Source: Dillenia suffruticosa (taxonomy: Eukaryota > Streptophyta > Magnoliopsida > Dilleniales > Dilleniaceae). Taken from it: a stretch of 64,000 bases of DNA. The translations under genes were made by a program, and so were the position numbers. The notes under the pieces were generated by a model. The model worked only from the letters and a program-made list of their open reading frames with translations, made no database searches and was not told the origin of the DNA. The stretch lies in assembly GCA_033439265.1 (NCBI GenBank), contig JAVTVX010000034.1:17436501-17500500 (forward strand), written 5' to 3'. Positions 31,330 to 43,590 of the stretch are shown here, in pieces. Within the stretch, counting starts at the first letter, position 1; each line of letters starts with the position of its first letter.

Positions 31330-33180
31330 GCAGACTTAGACAACGAACTCAAGCGTTCAACCCTCCGCTCCGCGTGAAGGTAATCATACCAAATTAGGTC
31401 CCGGAGCGTACCACCAATCGCTACGATCTTATCTCTCTTCTCCCATTATGACTTTGACTACTAAAGTCAGTCCGTGCGATAATTAAATATAATAATGGAA
31501 AAGCTCCCCTCCCCTTGCTCCTTTTTCTTCCCCAAATTGGGGAAAAGAGAAAGGAAAAGCTCGTTAGTTTCCTCGGCAAATTCCCAATTTGTCCTCGACT
31601 TTACCACTTGAATTTAATTTAATTTGATATCCCATCTTTGGTGAAAGAAGAATTTAGGATGAAGAGGTTTGGCACCGCCTCCCAAACCGAATCCAAATCC
31701 ATTTCTAATGCATTAGTTTTTAGTTAAGAATTGTCAACCTTGATAAAGCTCTTGCCGAAATGGTTGGATTGGTGTTCGGCTACTCAAAGTCAATCATCAA
31801 AATAAACTCACCAAATCAAATCAGAGTAGAGTATTCTGTCGGTCAAGTTAGAGAAAGATAAAAAAAAAAAGAAAACTAAATAATAATAATAATAATTTAT
31901 TTAAATCTAGAATGAAAGAATCAAGCAATTAGGTTTCTCCCTTTATTGCTAACTTTCATGATCTATTTATTCCAGATTCGTAGTTTTAGTTGGATCAAGC
32001 CATGAATTTTAAGTAAGAGGACTGTTACACTCTACAAATTAATTCATAATTTTTAGGAATAAATACATTACTCTTTAGCGTCAAGTTTTTATGTTTGAAT
32101 ATTATTAGAGTTATTATTTACAATAACTTTTTTATCTAAAAGTTGAGCAAGTCCACATATAATTTGTATAGAACCCTAAAATTAAAGTTGTGAGAACATT
32201 TGTAACTTTAACTGTTCTAGAGACAAATAGAGTTTTTGAAGATTTAATGTAAAAGGGTATACAAGGTGCAAATGTGTTTGGGTAGATATTGCATGGATCG
32301 ATTCAAGTAATAGAGGATGAGGAAACTGTCGTTCCTAAAGAGATTGTTGCATAATTATCAATTTAGCCACTATTTTAATAGAATCGGATGATTTTATTTC
32401 TATTTATCTAAGAAAACAAATTCCTTGTTGACAACATACATTACCAACATGCAACTGATGTAAAGTCAGAAGGTACATGTTTACTCAGGCATGATTAGCA
32501 CAAAAACTTGAATTCATAATTTTCTAATCACTTGAATATGAGATAATGTATTATCTGAAATCAAATAACTATGTACACTATCATCATCAAAATTAAAATT
32601 TACTGACATAGACAACTTGTCATGATATTATCATTCCCACGTCAAATTCAACCTACTTATCCGTAAGTGCTACACGTCACCTATCATGAGATCCATTAGT
32701 CTATTCACATTAAAAACTCTTTACCAAACATGGTGAGAATGCATAACAATCTCTGGACTTAAGATTGTAGGTCATAAATCCTCATAATTTCAAATTGTTT
32801 TATATATTTGGATAAGATTGAAAATTCTCATAATTTCCAATTGTTTTATATATTTGGATAAGATTGTCTCACAACTCATATTCTCAACTTCTAGAGAATT
32901 AAACATCTCCTACAATAATAGAATGCTAAAATTGTAATTGAAATATAACCAATTTAAAATGGTCTAAAGTTTTATTAACGTCAATAGTAATTATGTGAAC
33001 GCTATTTTATATGGCTCCATGGCATACAATTAACATTTTTCCACTTGTACTAAAATCATTCTCTATAATATTGGAGTCTCATCACCCAAAAATGTCCTTC
33101 AAGCTATTTCTAAGACATTAGACTTGTAAATGAATTAGCTAAGTTTTCTTTGAAACCATTTTCTTCACGACAATATTGTC
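31330..33180. other. Intergenic region upstream of GAMYB, no gene seen
   Basis: AT-rich with no coding frame of recognisable content on either strand. The part nearest the gene (31330-31700) probably holds distal promoter elements. A 46-bp tandem duplication lies at 32781-32866. Sequence from about 32900 looks increasingly repeat-like but could not be assigned. Confidence 0.5.
32781..32866. repeat. 46-bp tandem duplication
   Basis: CTCATAATTTCAAATTG starts unit 1 and CTCATAATTTCCAATTG unit 2 at 32827. Units share TTTATATATTTGGATAAG and differ at one base over 40 bp. Confidence 0.9.
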
Positions 33181-33189
33181 TTGTATGGA

Positions 33190-33834
33190 CCAGTCCCGAC
33201 TTGTCCCTAGCCCTAAAAGGACAATACCTTAAAATGAAGGGTCCATCTTGTTCTTTATAATAGAAGGACGTAATCAAGTAGAATAATGAGGTCCTCTTGT
33301 GGGGTCTTCAAGTGAAATCCAATAACGGATAGAGAAGATGGAGAAATGGTGATATTGGTGACTATGGCCAGGAATTAAAGAGATAAAGAGTTTGGCTATC
33401 TTTGAGGAGGAGAAGGACCTGAAACCCGAGCCTAGAGATTGCACTATCGAGAAAAGAGAAGAGAGAGATCGTGCCACCACTGATCTCCTTTAAGGAGAAG
33501 AGAGAGAAGGATAAGATGGGCTTCATGTTACAAAAGAGAAAGAAAGATGCCTTGAGGAGAGGAGAGAAAAGGAGAGATGGGCTTCGGGTTACATGTGAGA
33601 GAAAAGGAGAGAGAAAGAGAAAGAGAGAGAGAGGGTGTGGGATAGTATAGGTCTTAGGTCGTAACTTGCAAACCCTGGCATTTTTTAAAGTCATGAAGGA
33701 CCATCTCATCCTGCTCCACAAAGAAATTAGTATTAGCCTATCTCTTCCCTTCTATTAGAACAGACTAAAAATTTGGATACATTTTATCCTTTTTCTAGGG
33801 ACTAAATGGGCCATCCCTTAGGGACTGACCCTTA
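33190..33834. repeat. Purine-rich block with loosely inverted ends, possible fold-back element
   Basis: The left edge TGGACCAGTCCCGACTTGTC and the inverted right edge AAGGGTCAGTCCCTAAGGGA resemble each other. The interior is GA-rich with internal repeats around GATGGGCTTC. ORFs of 68-119 residues on the minus strand come from composition only. No target duplication is evident. Confidence 0.3.
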
Positions 33835-34900
33835 TTGATAGTTACTCACGTATAATATAATATTTTCTCTTTACATGCTTGGATTTCTAGTGAAACTTGG
33901 GCTTTCGCCTATGCAATATATCCATTGTAGACACAGTAGAGAGACAATAGTTGGTCACTAGTTGAAACTGCTTCTTCAGTTACGAAATTTGTAATCCAAA
34001 CAACCTCTTTTGTAACATCCTATACCTCAATATATTTAGCCTCTATAGTGAAAATGGTCATTGTCAACTACTAGATACTTTTCCACATAACCACTCCTCT
34101 ATTACAAGTGAATACAAATTCGTTTGATTCAAAATTAGAGTTTATGAAGTTCTAGTATAAGCTCTCATTCTTTGTAAACTAATATTATATCTTCAATCAT
34201 TCATAAGTATTTTAAGATATATATATATATTTTACTATTATCTAATGTTCTAATCAAGGGTTGGAATGGTACCTAATGGTTATGCTTGTAGCATAGGCAA
34301 TATCAAGCCTAATACATGGTATTGAATATATTAGACTTCCTATTACTGAAGTATAAGAAATCTTGGGTATTCTCTTGTTCTCTCTTTAGTTCTAAGAGAT
34401 GAATGCAATGCCTCACTAGTTCAAGTCCTGTTTTGAAATTTTTCATGATGAATCTCACTTTTTCTTAGTATAGACTTTGGAAGTGACTTATTAACTTCTT
34501 CGCTCAATCTTTATTGATATGGATTCTAACCATATAGGTTACTTCTCTCACATATATTTCCTAGAGAAGTTGCTAAATAACCAAATTTTCATTGAACTCA
34601 GCATACGTATATCATTTCCTATAAATAGAATGTCATCTATGTACAAGATCAAGAAATTGATGGAGCTCTTACTTGTTTTCATATACATACATGGCTCCTT
34701 ATTGTTTTTATTGAACTTATAACTCTTTTTACGGTTGCATAAAAACTTTGATTCTAGTTCTATATGACTTGTTTAAAACTATTTATTAACCTACAAACTT
34801 TAGAACTATTTTGAAATTCAAAATTTCTCGGTTGTTCCATGTAACATTTGCCTTAATGTATACACCGAGAAAAGTAAGGTTGACTTCCATTTGCCCAACT
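33835..34900 (-). pseudogene. Ty1/copia RT and RNase H remnant, antisense
   Basis: The minus strand gives the end of a copia RT from ILYMDDILFIG-like residues (about 34645-34620; catalytic motif region) through MKIWLFSNFSR, a stretch corresponding to SRYQSNPG near 34240, and ILKYLxMIEDIILVY near 34215-34170. RNase H residues (KEVVWI near 34015, SLYCVYNGYIA near 33950-33920) follow. The usual SLYCDNxGAIA has lost its Asp. Stops throughout. Confidence 0.72.
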
Positions 34901-35067
34901 TCATAATCATACTGTGTAGATCATAGGCACCTATTTTACACACTTGCATTAGGCACCTAGATGTGGTCACTAGGCATTAGAAAGACTTCATAATCATGCA
35001 TAGCTTGCACGGCGCCTAGGTGCATAAACACATATAATGCATGTGCAGGTGGGCCATGCATGGTGTG

Positions 35068-35531
35068 TGTTGTAAATACTCAACCCACTTCGAAAAGGAA
35101 ATAAAGACATTGGAGTTTCAAAAGCTCAAAGAGCACAAAAACACAGTGTTGTGAAAATAAAGGAATGAGAAAGCAAAGCAAGGTTGAACTTCTGGATTGG
35201 AAAGGAATGCATGATCATGATGATGATAGAAACTAATGGAAAAGTGATAATGAAGGGAAGAGAGTGAGAGAGAAGCAGAATTCAGAAGGCAGAGGGTAAA
35301 TAGAGAGATAGAGAGAGAATAGAGAGAGAGAGATTGCAAATCCAAATCTTAATCATTTTGATTACTTCCTTTCTCTTTGGTGTAATCACACTATTCAAAC
35401 CTGCAACTAACCCTAACTAATTCAACTAATCTAACTAGCTAATTGATATTTGTTACAAAATCTAAATAACTAACTAGTGGCTAGTTAACAAACAATAGCT
35501 AGTTTAGAAACTAGTTGATAAATTCAAACTT
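35068..35531 (-). repeat. Probable 3' LTR of antisense gypsy remnant
   Basis: On the minus strand, pol-end and polypurine-like sequence (AAAGGAGTTGTGGGCAAAG) runs into TTTGAATTTATCAACTAG near 35531. The segment ends ATTTACAACA at 35068. It contains tandem CTAGTTAG words and a CT-rich stretch (35260-35335). No partner LTR was found. Confidence 0.5.
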
Positions 35532-35559
35532 TGCCCACAACTCCTTTAAAAGCATCCTT

Positions 35560-37370
35560 GCTCTCAAGGATGAAAGTTTGGAAATTGGGTATCGATGAAA
35601 TCTATGTCTTATCATATTTATTTTTTGGGGCCGAGATTGATCTATTGAATTAACCATTTGGGGATTGGTCTACTATCTCCTAGAATAACTCATCATTTTA
35701 GCATTGCTTCTGGCTTGGCTTGCTTGTCTAATGCCATCACAGAGAGAGTTGGCATAGGCACTTTGGTAGCTTCTTTTTGAGTAAGGAGACATGAAACACA
35801 AGATGAATTTCACTTTGCGTACTTTGGACAACACTGGAAATGGCCTATAGAATTTAAATGATAGTTTGAGTTGCCTTTTAAGCTCCACAATCTGCTACCT
35901 TATAGGGTTGTAGTTTCAAATAAACTAGGTCCCCTACTTTGAACTTCTTTTTTTGATCGATTCTAATCAGTATACATTTTCATCATATTCTGAGCTTTGG
36001 CTAGATGGTCATGTAAAATTTGTAACATCACTTGTTTGTTCTTGATGAAATTCACAACAATTGGGTTAATTGAATCCATGTAAGGACCAAAAGGGATGGT
36101 TCTGGGCTGATACCCATATAGTGCTTCAAAAGGAGACATTTGAATACTAGAATAAAAGTTGGAATTGCACAAACATTCTATAAAGCTCAACTACTGCACC
36201 CACAAAATTGGTCTATCATAGTCATACATCTTAAGTAACACTCTGGACACTGATTCAATTTTTCACTTTGCCCATTAGTCTGAGGGCGATATGCACTGCA
36301 AAGCTTCACTTGAGTGCTTACCAACTTGAACAACTCTTGCCAAAATAGACTAATAAAACCTTATCCTTGTCTTCTACTATTGAGTCTGGCAATCCATATA
36401 GCTTAAATGCATTATCCACAAATAATTGAGCTACAATCATAGCAAAATAATGGTGCTATTAGGGCTATAAAATGACAAAACTTGGTAAGTTTGTAAATGA
36501 TTACCAAGATAGTATTGAACCCTTGAGATTCAGGTAGACCTTCAGTGAAGTCCATGCTTACCTAGGGACAAGATTGAGACAAGATGGGCAATGGTTGTAA
36601 TAGGCTGGGATATATGACATTTTCATGTTTATTTTTTTTTGGCAAATATCACATTTCTTGACAAATTTTATCACAACAGATTTCAGTGAAGGTTAATAGA
36701 AAGCAGCTTTTGTCTTTACAAAGTGCATTGTTGCCCTGAATATCCTCCAATAGCTGAACTATGCATTTTCCGAATTATCTTGGCCCTAAACTGAATTCCT
36801 CCTCCTATATAGATCTTCTCTTTGTATTTTAGTATCCCTTCTAGGTTTTGCAAGTATGTTCTACTATCTGGTTCCAAAATTAGTTGCACAATCAAAGTCT
36901 AATACGCCTCATTTCCTTTGTAGCTATGAGTGACTTCCCTTAACCATTGGGGTTTAGTCCATGATATGGCCATCACCTCTTCTACCTATGGTTCTTCTAT
37001 TAATTCCTTCCCTCTCGATAGTCCATCAACTACCTTGTTTTTAGTTGCCTTCTTATATTGTATCACAAAATCTAGACAAAAAGTTTGGTAAGCTATATAT
37101 GTTGTGGTACATGAGTTAGCTTTTGTTCTAGCAAATAGTTTAAACTTTAATGATTAGTTCTTATAATGAAACGATATCTCTGATGATCGGTTCTTATAAA
37201 GAAATGATATCCTATAAAATAGTGTTTCCATTTTGCCATTGCTGTCACCACTATCATTAATTCTTTCTCATAAATAGATAGTTTTTGACTCCTAGGTCCT
37301 AAAGTCTTGCTCAAATAAGCAATTGATTGCAACTCCCTATCTTTTAGAGTAGGTATCAGTTTCTACCATA
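35560..37370 (-). pseudogene. Ty3/gypsy RNase H and integrase remnant, antisense
   Basis: RNase H: IAYLSKTLGPRSQKLSIYEK and VTAMAKWKHYFIGYHFFIRT at 37326-37190. The integrase region (about 36700-36200) is degraded. The integrase C-terminal part is clear: SSIQMSPFEALYGYQPRTIP, PYMDSI and LHDHLAKAQNMMKMYTD at 36150-35965. Many stops separate the parts. This belongs with the gag-protease fragment at 39370-40520; the RT that should lie between them is missing. Confidence 0.8.
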
Positions 37371-37379
37371 AAGGGTTTA

Positions 37380-38025
37380 GAGAAATCTAGTAATAATACA
37401 TGATTTTGATATCATGATTTCGAGTAAGTATACTTTAGGCGAGAATTGTGTATAGTGTAAGAAAATGTTGTTCTCATAAGAATATTTTATAATACTAATT
37501 ATAAGCTACCCTATTTAAGTTGGAAAAAACAAATCACAATTATAAGAATATTAAAAATTACGAAAATATTAGAGAACTTAAATCAATGGATAAAAATCTT
37601 AGTATGTCAACTCATTTGTTTTAATGTTTCACTTGGCCGAATGTTTTTAAATCCCTTAAATTTATTGACTAAAGAATTATTGTTGATGATGGTAAATTTT
37701 TTCAAGATTAGATTCATCCAATAGTCATACAATGAAATCTTAATTTGATTTTCCAAAACTCATTAGTTATGCAATTTTGATTAAACGAATTATATTAAAT
37801 TTTGTGAAAAATCTATAATCTAGAGTTTTCCCTAAAATTCCACACATAGAATTAATCTTCCCTCGATCTCATAAACTCATGTGGATTTTATTGTATTGGA
37901 TTAATTTTCTACAATTATATTGATCATACATGCATTCAATCTCAAATTATCAAAATATATGACTCTATAGTGTTTGAAACATTAAGATCAACAATAAAAT
38001 TTTATTAAACAATAATCATACCAAT
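37380..38025. repeat. LTR-like non-coding block, left part
   Basis: AT-rich sequence without coding frames that replaces the gypsy RT. It continues after the GC-rich fold-back at 38708. A minus-strand TATA-like CCTATAAATAAG near 38825 and a plus-strand TAGATATCAGAGC near 39163 give conflicting hints of orientation, so the identity is uncertain. Confidence 0.3.
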
Positions 38026-38035
38026 AAATATTTAA

Positions 38036-38517
38036 GAGACGTACCCAAATGACCCACAAATTTTTTTTTTTTTTTTAAATAATCCCAACCGAAAAAAATT
38101 TTCCAAAATAATCTGAATTTGTCAGGAGTTGGAGACGCGACACATTGTGTCGCGTCTTCAACCCGCAACAACCCAAAGTCCAGAGAGAGAGAGAGAGAGA
38201 GAGGAGTCCGTGGGGGGAGGGAGAGAGGGGAGGAGAGCGGCGGGGGCGGAGGGGGGAGGGAGGAGCGCGGCGGGGGAAGGAGAGAGAGGAGAGGACCGCG
38301 GCGGGGTGCGGAGGGGGGAGGGAGGGAGAGAGAGAGAGGGGAGAGGTCCACGGAGGGGGGAGGAAGAGAGAGAGGGAGGGCCGCGGGGGGTGAAGGGGGA
38401 GGAGAGAGACACAGCGGAGGGGGGAGGGAGAGAGAGAGGGAGGGCCGCGAGGGCCGGAGGGGGGAGGGAGCCGTACCCCGCCGCGCCCCTCCCCTCTCTC
38501 CCTCCCCCCGTGGACTC

Positions 38518-38548
<31 letters not shown>

Positions 38549-38697
38549 CTTTTTGGACTTTGGGTTGTCGCGGGTTGAAGACGCGACACAGTGTGTCGCG
38601 TCTTCAACTCCCAACAAATTTGGGTTATTTGGGGAAATATTTTTCGGTTGGGGTTGTTTTAAAAAAAATTTTTTTAGGTCATTTCGGTACATCTCTC
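38036..38697. mobile_element. Mutator-like fold-back element with very GC-rich core
   Basis: Long terminal inverted repeats of roughly 200 bp (38036-38240 and 38485-38697) surround a purine-rich core of runs such as GGAGGGGGGAGGG. The arms include a nested palindrome, GACGCGACAC followed by TGTGTCGCGTC, in both ends. The element is flanked by a perfect 10-bp duplication AAATATTTAA (38026-38035 and 38698-38707), a length typical of Mutator-like elements. No transposase. Overlapping ORFs of about 200 residues on both strands arise because the arms are complementary and stop-poor. The contrast with its AT-rich surroundings is extreme. Confidence 0.82.
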
Positions 38698-38707
38698 AAA
38701 TATTTAA

Positions 38708-39365
38708 TGAAAAAAAATAAATTCAAACTATACTATTAATTAAAGAATAGAATCTATCGAGTTCTAAGAACAAAAGATGGGGAGAGAATATGGTCTGTTT
38801 TTGCCTTGAGGATGCCTTCTTATTTATAGGACTAAAACCCTAAGTCATGAAAACTTAGTATTATTGTTTGATTTGCAAACTTGTTCTTATTATACTAAGT
38901 ATTATCTTGTTTCTTCTACAAGATTTAGAAATTTCCTCCTAATTCTTGAAGTTGAAGACTCCTAGAGTTTCAGCAACTTTATTTCTTAAATCTCTCATTA
39001 GCTAAGCTCAAGCAGTTGTCTTCTTTAACAAAAACTTGTCTTTTCAGCACTACAATAAATTCAACTCAATTTTTAAATAAGTTCCGGTCTGAATTAACTT
39101 ACTTTTCACAGGATTTGTGGGTTTTGAAATTTAGTTTTCAACCTAACATGAATCACATCAATTAGATATCAGAGCATAAAGTTATGCCCAAAATACTAAT
39201 AGTTGTCTATTTATTCTAAAATTCTTTAATTAAGCCCAAAATTTTTTAATCAAAACACAAAAAATTAATTAGTTCAATACCATAAAATAAGATTTATAAC
39301 AGTCCTAAAAGTCATAAATGTGGACTACAATAATATAATTAAAATGTATAAAAATATTACTGAAT
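38708..39365. repeat. LTR-like non-coding block, right part
   Basis: Continues 37380-38025 after the fold-back insertion. It contains the TATA-like word noted there and a PBS-like TAGATATCAGAGC at 39161-39173. No coding content. Confidence 0.3.
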
Positions 39366-39369
39366 TTTT

Positions 39370-40520
39370 TAGCACCTTTCCCCTTACCAGTTTCACTATT
39401 GAGTTTTCCACTTTGTCTACTGACACCACTTAATCTTCTTTATTGGCAAACTTAAACTGAAGGTATTTGAAATCAAAGGTGATAGGATTGAAATTGTACA
39501 CACAATCTGTCCTCAAGATAATGTCTCAACCATTTAAACTAATCACCTTAAGATCAAAAGAAAATTTATATCCCCAGATGCTTCATTTCACTTCTTTAAC
39601 TTTCATATAGCCACTTATTTTTGTTCTATCTGCAAGAACAGTATGGAGAGGTTCATCAACTTCTATCTACATTATAAGTTCTTCCACTAATATTTGATTT
39701 AAGAAACTATAGGAGTTACCGGTGTCTACTAGCACTGTTATCATAATTCAACACATTATGCCTTGTAATGCTATGATCTTTCTATTTAAAGAGCTAAAAA
39801 GAATACACAATGACATATCTACCATCTCCTTACATAGCTGTTCATTTCTCTTTGCTTCTTCTGGTTCTTACTTTTCTTCCCCTTCCACTGCCATGGTCAA
39901 GTTAAGGTTCCTGAATTTGTATCGATGGGTGTGTATTTCTCTCCACATTTAAAGGATAGATTGTTAACCCTTCTATATTGCATCTCTTAGGGTTGAAATT
40001 TTGGATATCTTGTTCTCCATAGTAGCTCCAGATAGCCATCTTTTTCCTCTACTTGAAGAGTTGTTAAAAATAGTAGTAGAACTTTCGATATTTTTTATTC
40101 TTTTATTTCTTTTATTGGGGCTCAACCTTTGCTTATTCTAACTTTTTTTTTTTTTGTTTAGACAGTTCTAATGACTATTCTTGAAGTGTAGCAATCTCAA
40201 ATACTTGAAGTAGTGAGTTGGCTTAAACATATTTAGTATAGTTTTGATTTCCTCCTTCACCCGACTAATAAAGCTGGAAATGAAATATGTCTCAGTGAGC
40301 TTTATGTTCTTGTGAATCATTACAGACCACAATTTTTCATATTTTTTTTGGTATTGAGCCATTGACATATATTGTTGCAGTTTGTTGAACTCCTCAATCT
40401 CGTTTTGCATCCCTTTGATTTCAAATCTTTGACATAGAAGTTTAATAAACTCATCCCATTCTAACTCTTTCTTTACAAGTTTCAAACCTTGAAACTAAAT
40501 CTCTGCTTTACCATCCAAAT
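39370..40520 (-). pseudogene. Ty3/gypsy gag, zinc knuckle and protease remnant, antisense
   Basis: Gag is open from 40485 to 40168: WDEFIKLLCQRFEIKG, EEFNKLQQYMSMAQYQKKYE and TYFISSFISRVKEEI are retrotransposon gag motifs. A knuckle-like FKCGEKYTP is near 39935. The protease reads VLVDTGNSYSFLNQILVEEL at about 39735-39675 (DTG triad kept). It is the 5' half of the gypsy whose RNase H-integrase lies at 35560-37370. Confidence 0.8.
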
Positions 40521-43500
40521 ACTACCAAAATAATAACACATACCACTTGTGCTCTATCTATCAAGTTTACGACTAGCAAATTAGCATCCAAAAAGCATGT
40601 AGTGCAAATAAAACGTTTTCATCGTACCAAAGTCCTAAAATAGGAGTATGAAACAATTATCGAAAAATTCTTTTTACCACAACCAAGTGAGATTCTTTAG
40701 GATAAAATTGAAAATATGAGCATAAACAAAATCTAAACATAATATCATGTCTAGAAGTTGTAAGATAAAATAAATAAACAATTATTCTTCTATACAACTT
40801 ACTACTATAGACATGCCTCCATCATCTTTGTTGATTTTTATGGAAATGCTCATTAGATTGGCGTTTGACTTTGCATTCTCTAATCTAAAATTTTTGAACA
40901 ACTCATTGATGAACTTAGATTTATTGATGAAGATCTACTTCTTTGTTTGCTTGATTTGTAACCCCAAAAAGTAGTTCAATTCTCCCATAATACTTATTTA
41001 AAATTTGACTTGCATAATCTATGTAAAATCTTGATAAAGAGGTTCATTGATAGGGATTACCAAAATGTAATTGCCTTTTCATTTTATAAAAAATGTAACA
41101 TTCACTTTCACTCTTCAAAAATCATTTTCAATTAAATATTTTCTCTAAGTTTCAAATCAAAATTTAGGAGATTGTTTTAAACCATATAAAGTTTTTGATA
41201 ATTTATAAACATGGTTTGAGAAGTTTAGATTTTCAAAATTAGGTAGTTGCTAAACAAAAATTGTTTCATGAGTATATCCAATCAAGAAAACTTTTTATAT
41301 CCATTTGAAAAGTTTGAATTTTTTGAAACAAGTGTTGGCAAATAACATTCAAATAACTTCTAGTCTAGTTTGGACATAGATCTCCTGAGTCACTAGTTTA
41401 TCTTTTTTTAGTGATAATATAATTTTTTTCCAATTTATTTTTAAATATTCATTTAGTGCCTATGACCTAATAGTTATTAGGTTTAGGTATAAGTACTAAA
41501 TGTTATATTTCATTTCTTTCAAATTGATTTAATTCTTATAGAATAACGAGATCTAAATTGCATCATTTAAAACTTTATTTATATTTTTAGATCCAATCTG
41601 GGAGATAAAAAGTAACAAATTCTCACTCATTTTAGATTGATGACCTTGTTTCTACTCCGACCTTTGGATCTCCAAGCACATTTTGCAAATACATGTGTTT
41701 TTTTGGTGCTACAAATTTTTATTTATTTATTTATTTTATGTTGCTCTTGAGGTGTTTCATAAATGGTTAGAGTGTTCTCATTATGAGCAACCTTGTCTTC
41801 CTCTTTTTTACCATTACTTGGGATTTGTTTTTTCATACAAGACTGATCTAGTTGCATCATCTTCATATCTCATAAAAGAGATTAGCTTCATAAAAAATAT
41901 GTATAGATTTTTCAATAGAGGTAGTCTTTTGTTAGACGCTATATGTTTTGCTAGTTAAAGAACACCAAAAAAAAAAAAAAATAGTTTCATCACTTTTAAC
42001 ACCAAACTTAATAGAGAATCTTTTTTATTATTTAAAATAATGCATTTGAATCTAAAAGTATGAAATATAAGAAATATTTGACCTTTTAATTTTGCAAAGT
42101 TCATAGTTCATAGAGGTTCTTTTTCAAAATAAGTCTTATTAAAACTTTTTTTTTTTAAAACATAGCAAGAGATATTTATAAGTTCAGCCCAAATATGTTT
42201 TGACAAATTATTTTCACAAAGTATTGTTTTAACCATCTTCTCAAAAGTTCCATCTTACCTTCCAACAACAAAATTCGTTGAGGAGTTGTATGGGCTGAAA
42301 AGTTACAAGAATTTTCATTTTCTTCTCAAGATTCTTACATTTGAATATTTTCAATTTTTTTCCTTTGATCACTTCCAATACTAGGAATAGTGATTTTTTT
42401 TCCATTTTGAATTCTTTTGCATAATTTTATAAATTTCTCACTAACTCTATCTGTTTTAGCAGGGAATAAAATCCAAGAAAATCTCGAGTAAACATCAATT
42501 ACAACAAGGCCATAGTGCTTACTTCAAAGACCTTAAGTTTCTGTAGGACCAAAAAGATCAATGTATAATAGTTGTAATAGTCGGTTTGATGTTATTATAT
42601 TCTTTGGCTTTAAGTTATTTCTTGTTTGCTTAGCTTTCATTTATGCCTCACACACTTTGTCTTTTCCAAAATTGATCTTTGGAAGGTCTCTTACTAAGTC
42701 CATACTTATAATCTTTGAGATTAAATCCATACCAGCATATCTAAGGCGTCTATGCTAAATGCAAGCACTATCATTGATCATTGCTACAAAACAAGCTTTA
42801 TCAAACCCTTTACTTGCATCCAATTTATAATATGCATATTTCCATGCCTTGAGCGAACAAATTTTATCTCATTGCTATGTCAATTATTTCACACATTTTA
42901 GCCTTAAAGATAACTCTATATTATGTATCATATAATTGACTAATACTAATCAAGTTATGCTTAAACTCTTTAACAAATAACACATTCTCGATTTGACTAG
43001 GTGACTTATCAATTTTACTAACACCCATCACTTTCCTTTGGAATTGTCTCCAAAGGTTACTTTATCTCCTTTGTTTTCTTCTAGTTTGGAGAAATATTGT
43101 AATGTCACCCATCATTTGCCTTAAGCATCTATTATTCAAGTACCAATGGACCTTATCTTTGAATTCCTTTGCCTTAAAGTATACCTACACAAGTTTCAAT
43201 CAAGGTTTGACTTTTGATACCCATATTTTCTTTGTTCCAACAATATTAGTATGCAATGTTCCTTTAGGCTGATATCATGTTGATACCAAGAGATTTGCTA
43301 TTCTTAATGGTATACTATGTAATAACATGACCATACTTGTAACAATAATAACATCTAGTATAAGGGCTGATTGTATATAATCTTTTTTCTTTTTCAAAGA
43401 CCTAAACTTTCTTTTCTTTAAACAGGGGATTGTGAAAATCCCTCTTGTCATACATGCCCCATTGAATACCAAGAATAGTATCCAACTTTTTCCTACCTTG

Positions 43501-43585
43501 TACAAATTTGGACAAGATAAGGTTAAGGTTCTTGCTGCTCTTTTTTTCCTTTTCTAATTCATTTTTAATTAAAACATTTTAATCT
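40520..43585 (-). pseudogene. Sirevirus-like copia pol, antisense (gag end to RNase H)
   Basis: From high to low coordinates: gag end (KFVQGRKKLDTILG, 43510-43465); knuckle remnant (CYYCYKYGHV, 43350-43318); protease region near 43120; GAG-pre-integrase (AGMDLISKI near 42735); integrase (LLYIDLFGPTET near 42570-42535, MLLRRW-like segment near 42245); RT (SPKF to GELNYFLGLQIKQTKK at 41190-40940); and RNase H start (ESHLVVVKRIFR near 40695, ending at about 40520 against gypsy gag). The wording is typical of the SIRE lineage. Stops and frameshifts abound. Confidence 0.83.
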
Positions 43586-43590
43586 TTTAG

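Noticed and set aside
38075..38739. Long ORFs of about 205 residues on both strands
   Set aside because: They arise from the inverted, stop-poor GC/GA-rich fold-back; low complexity with no domain.
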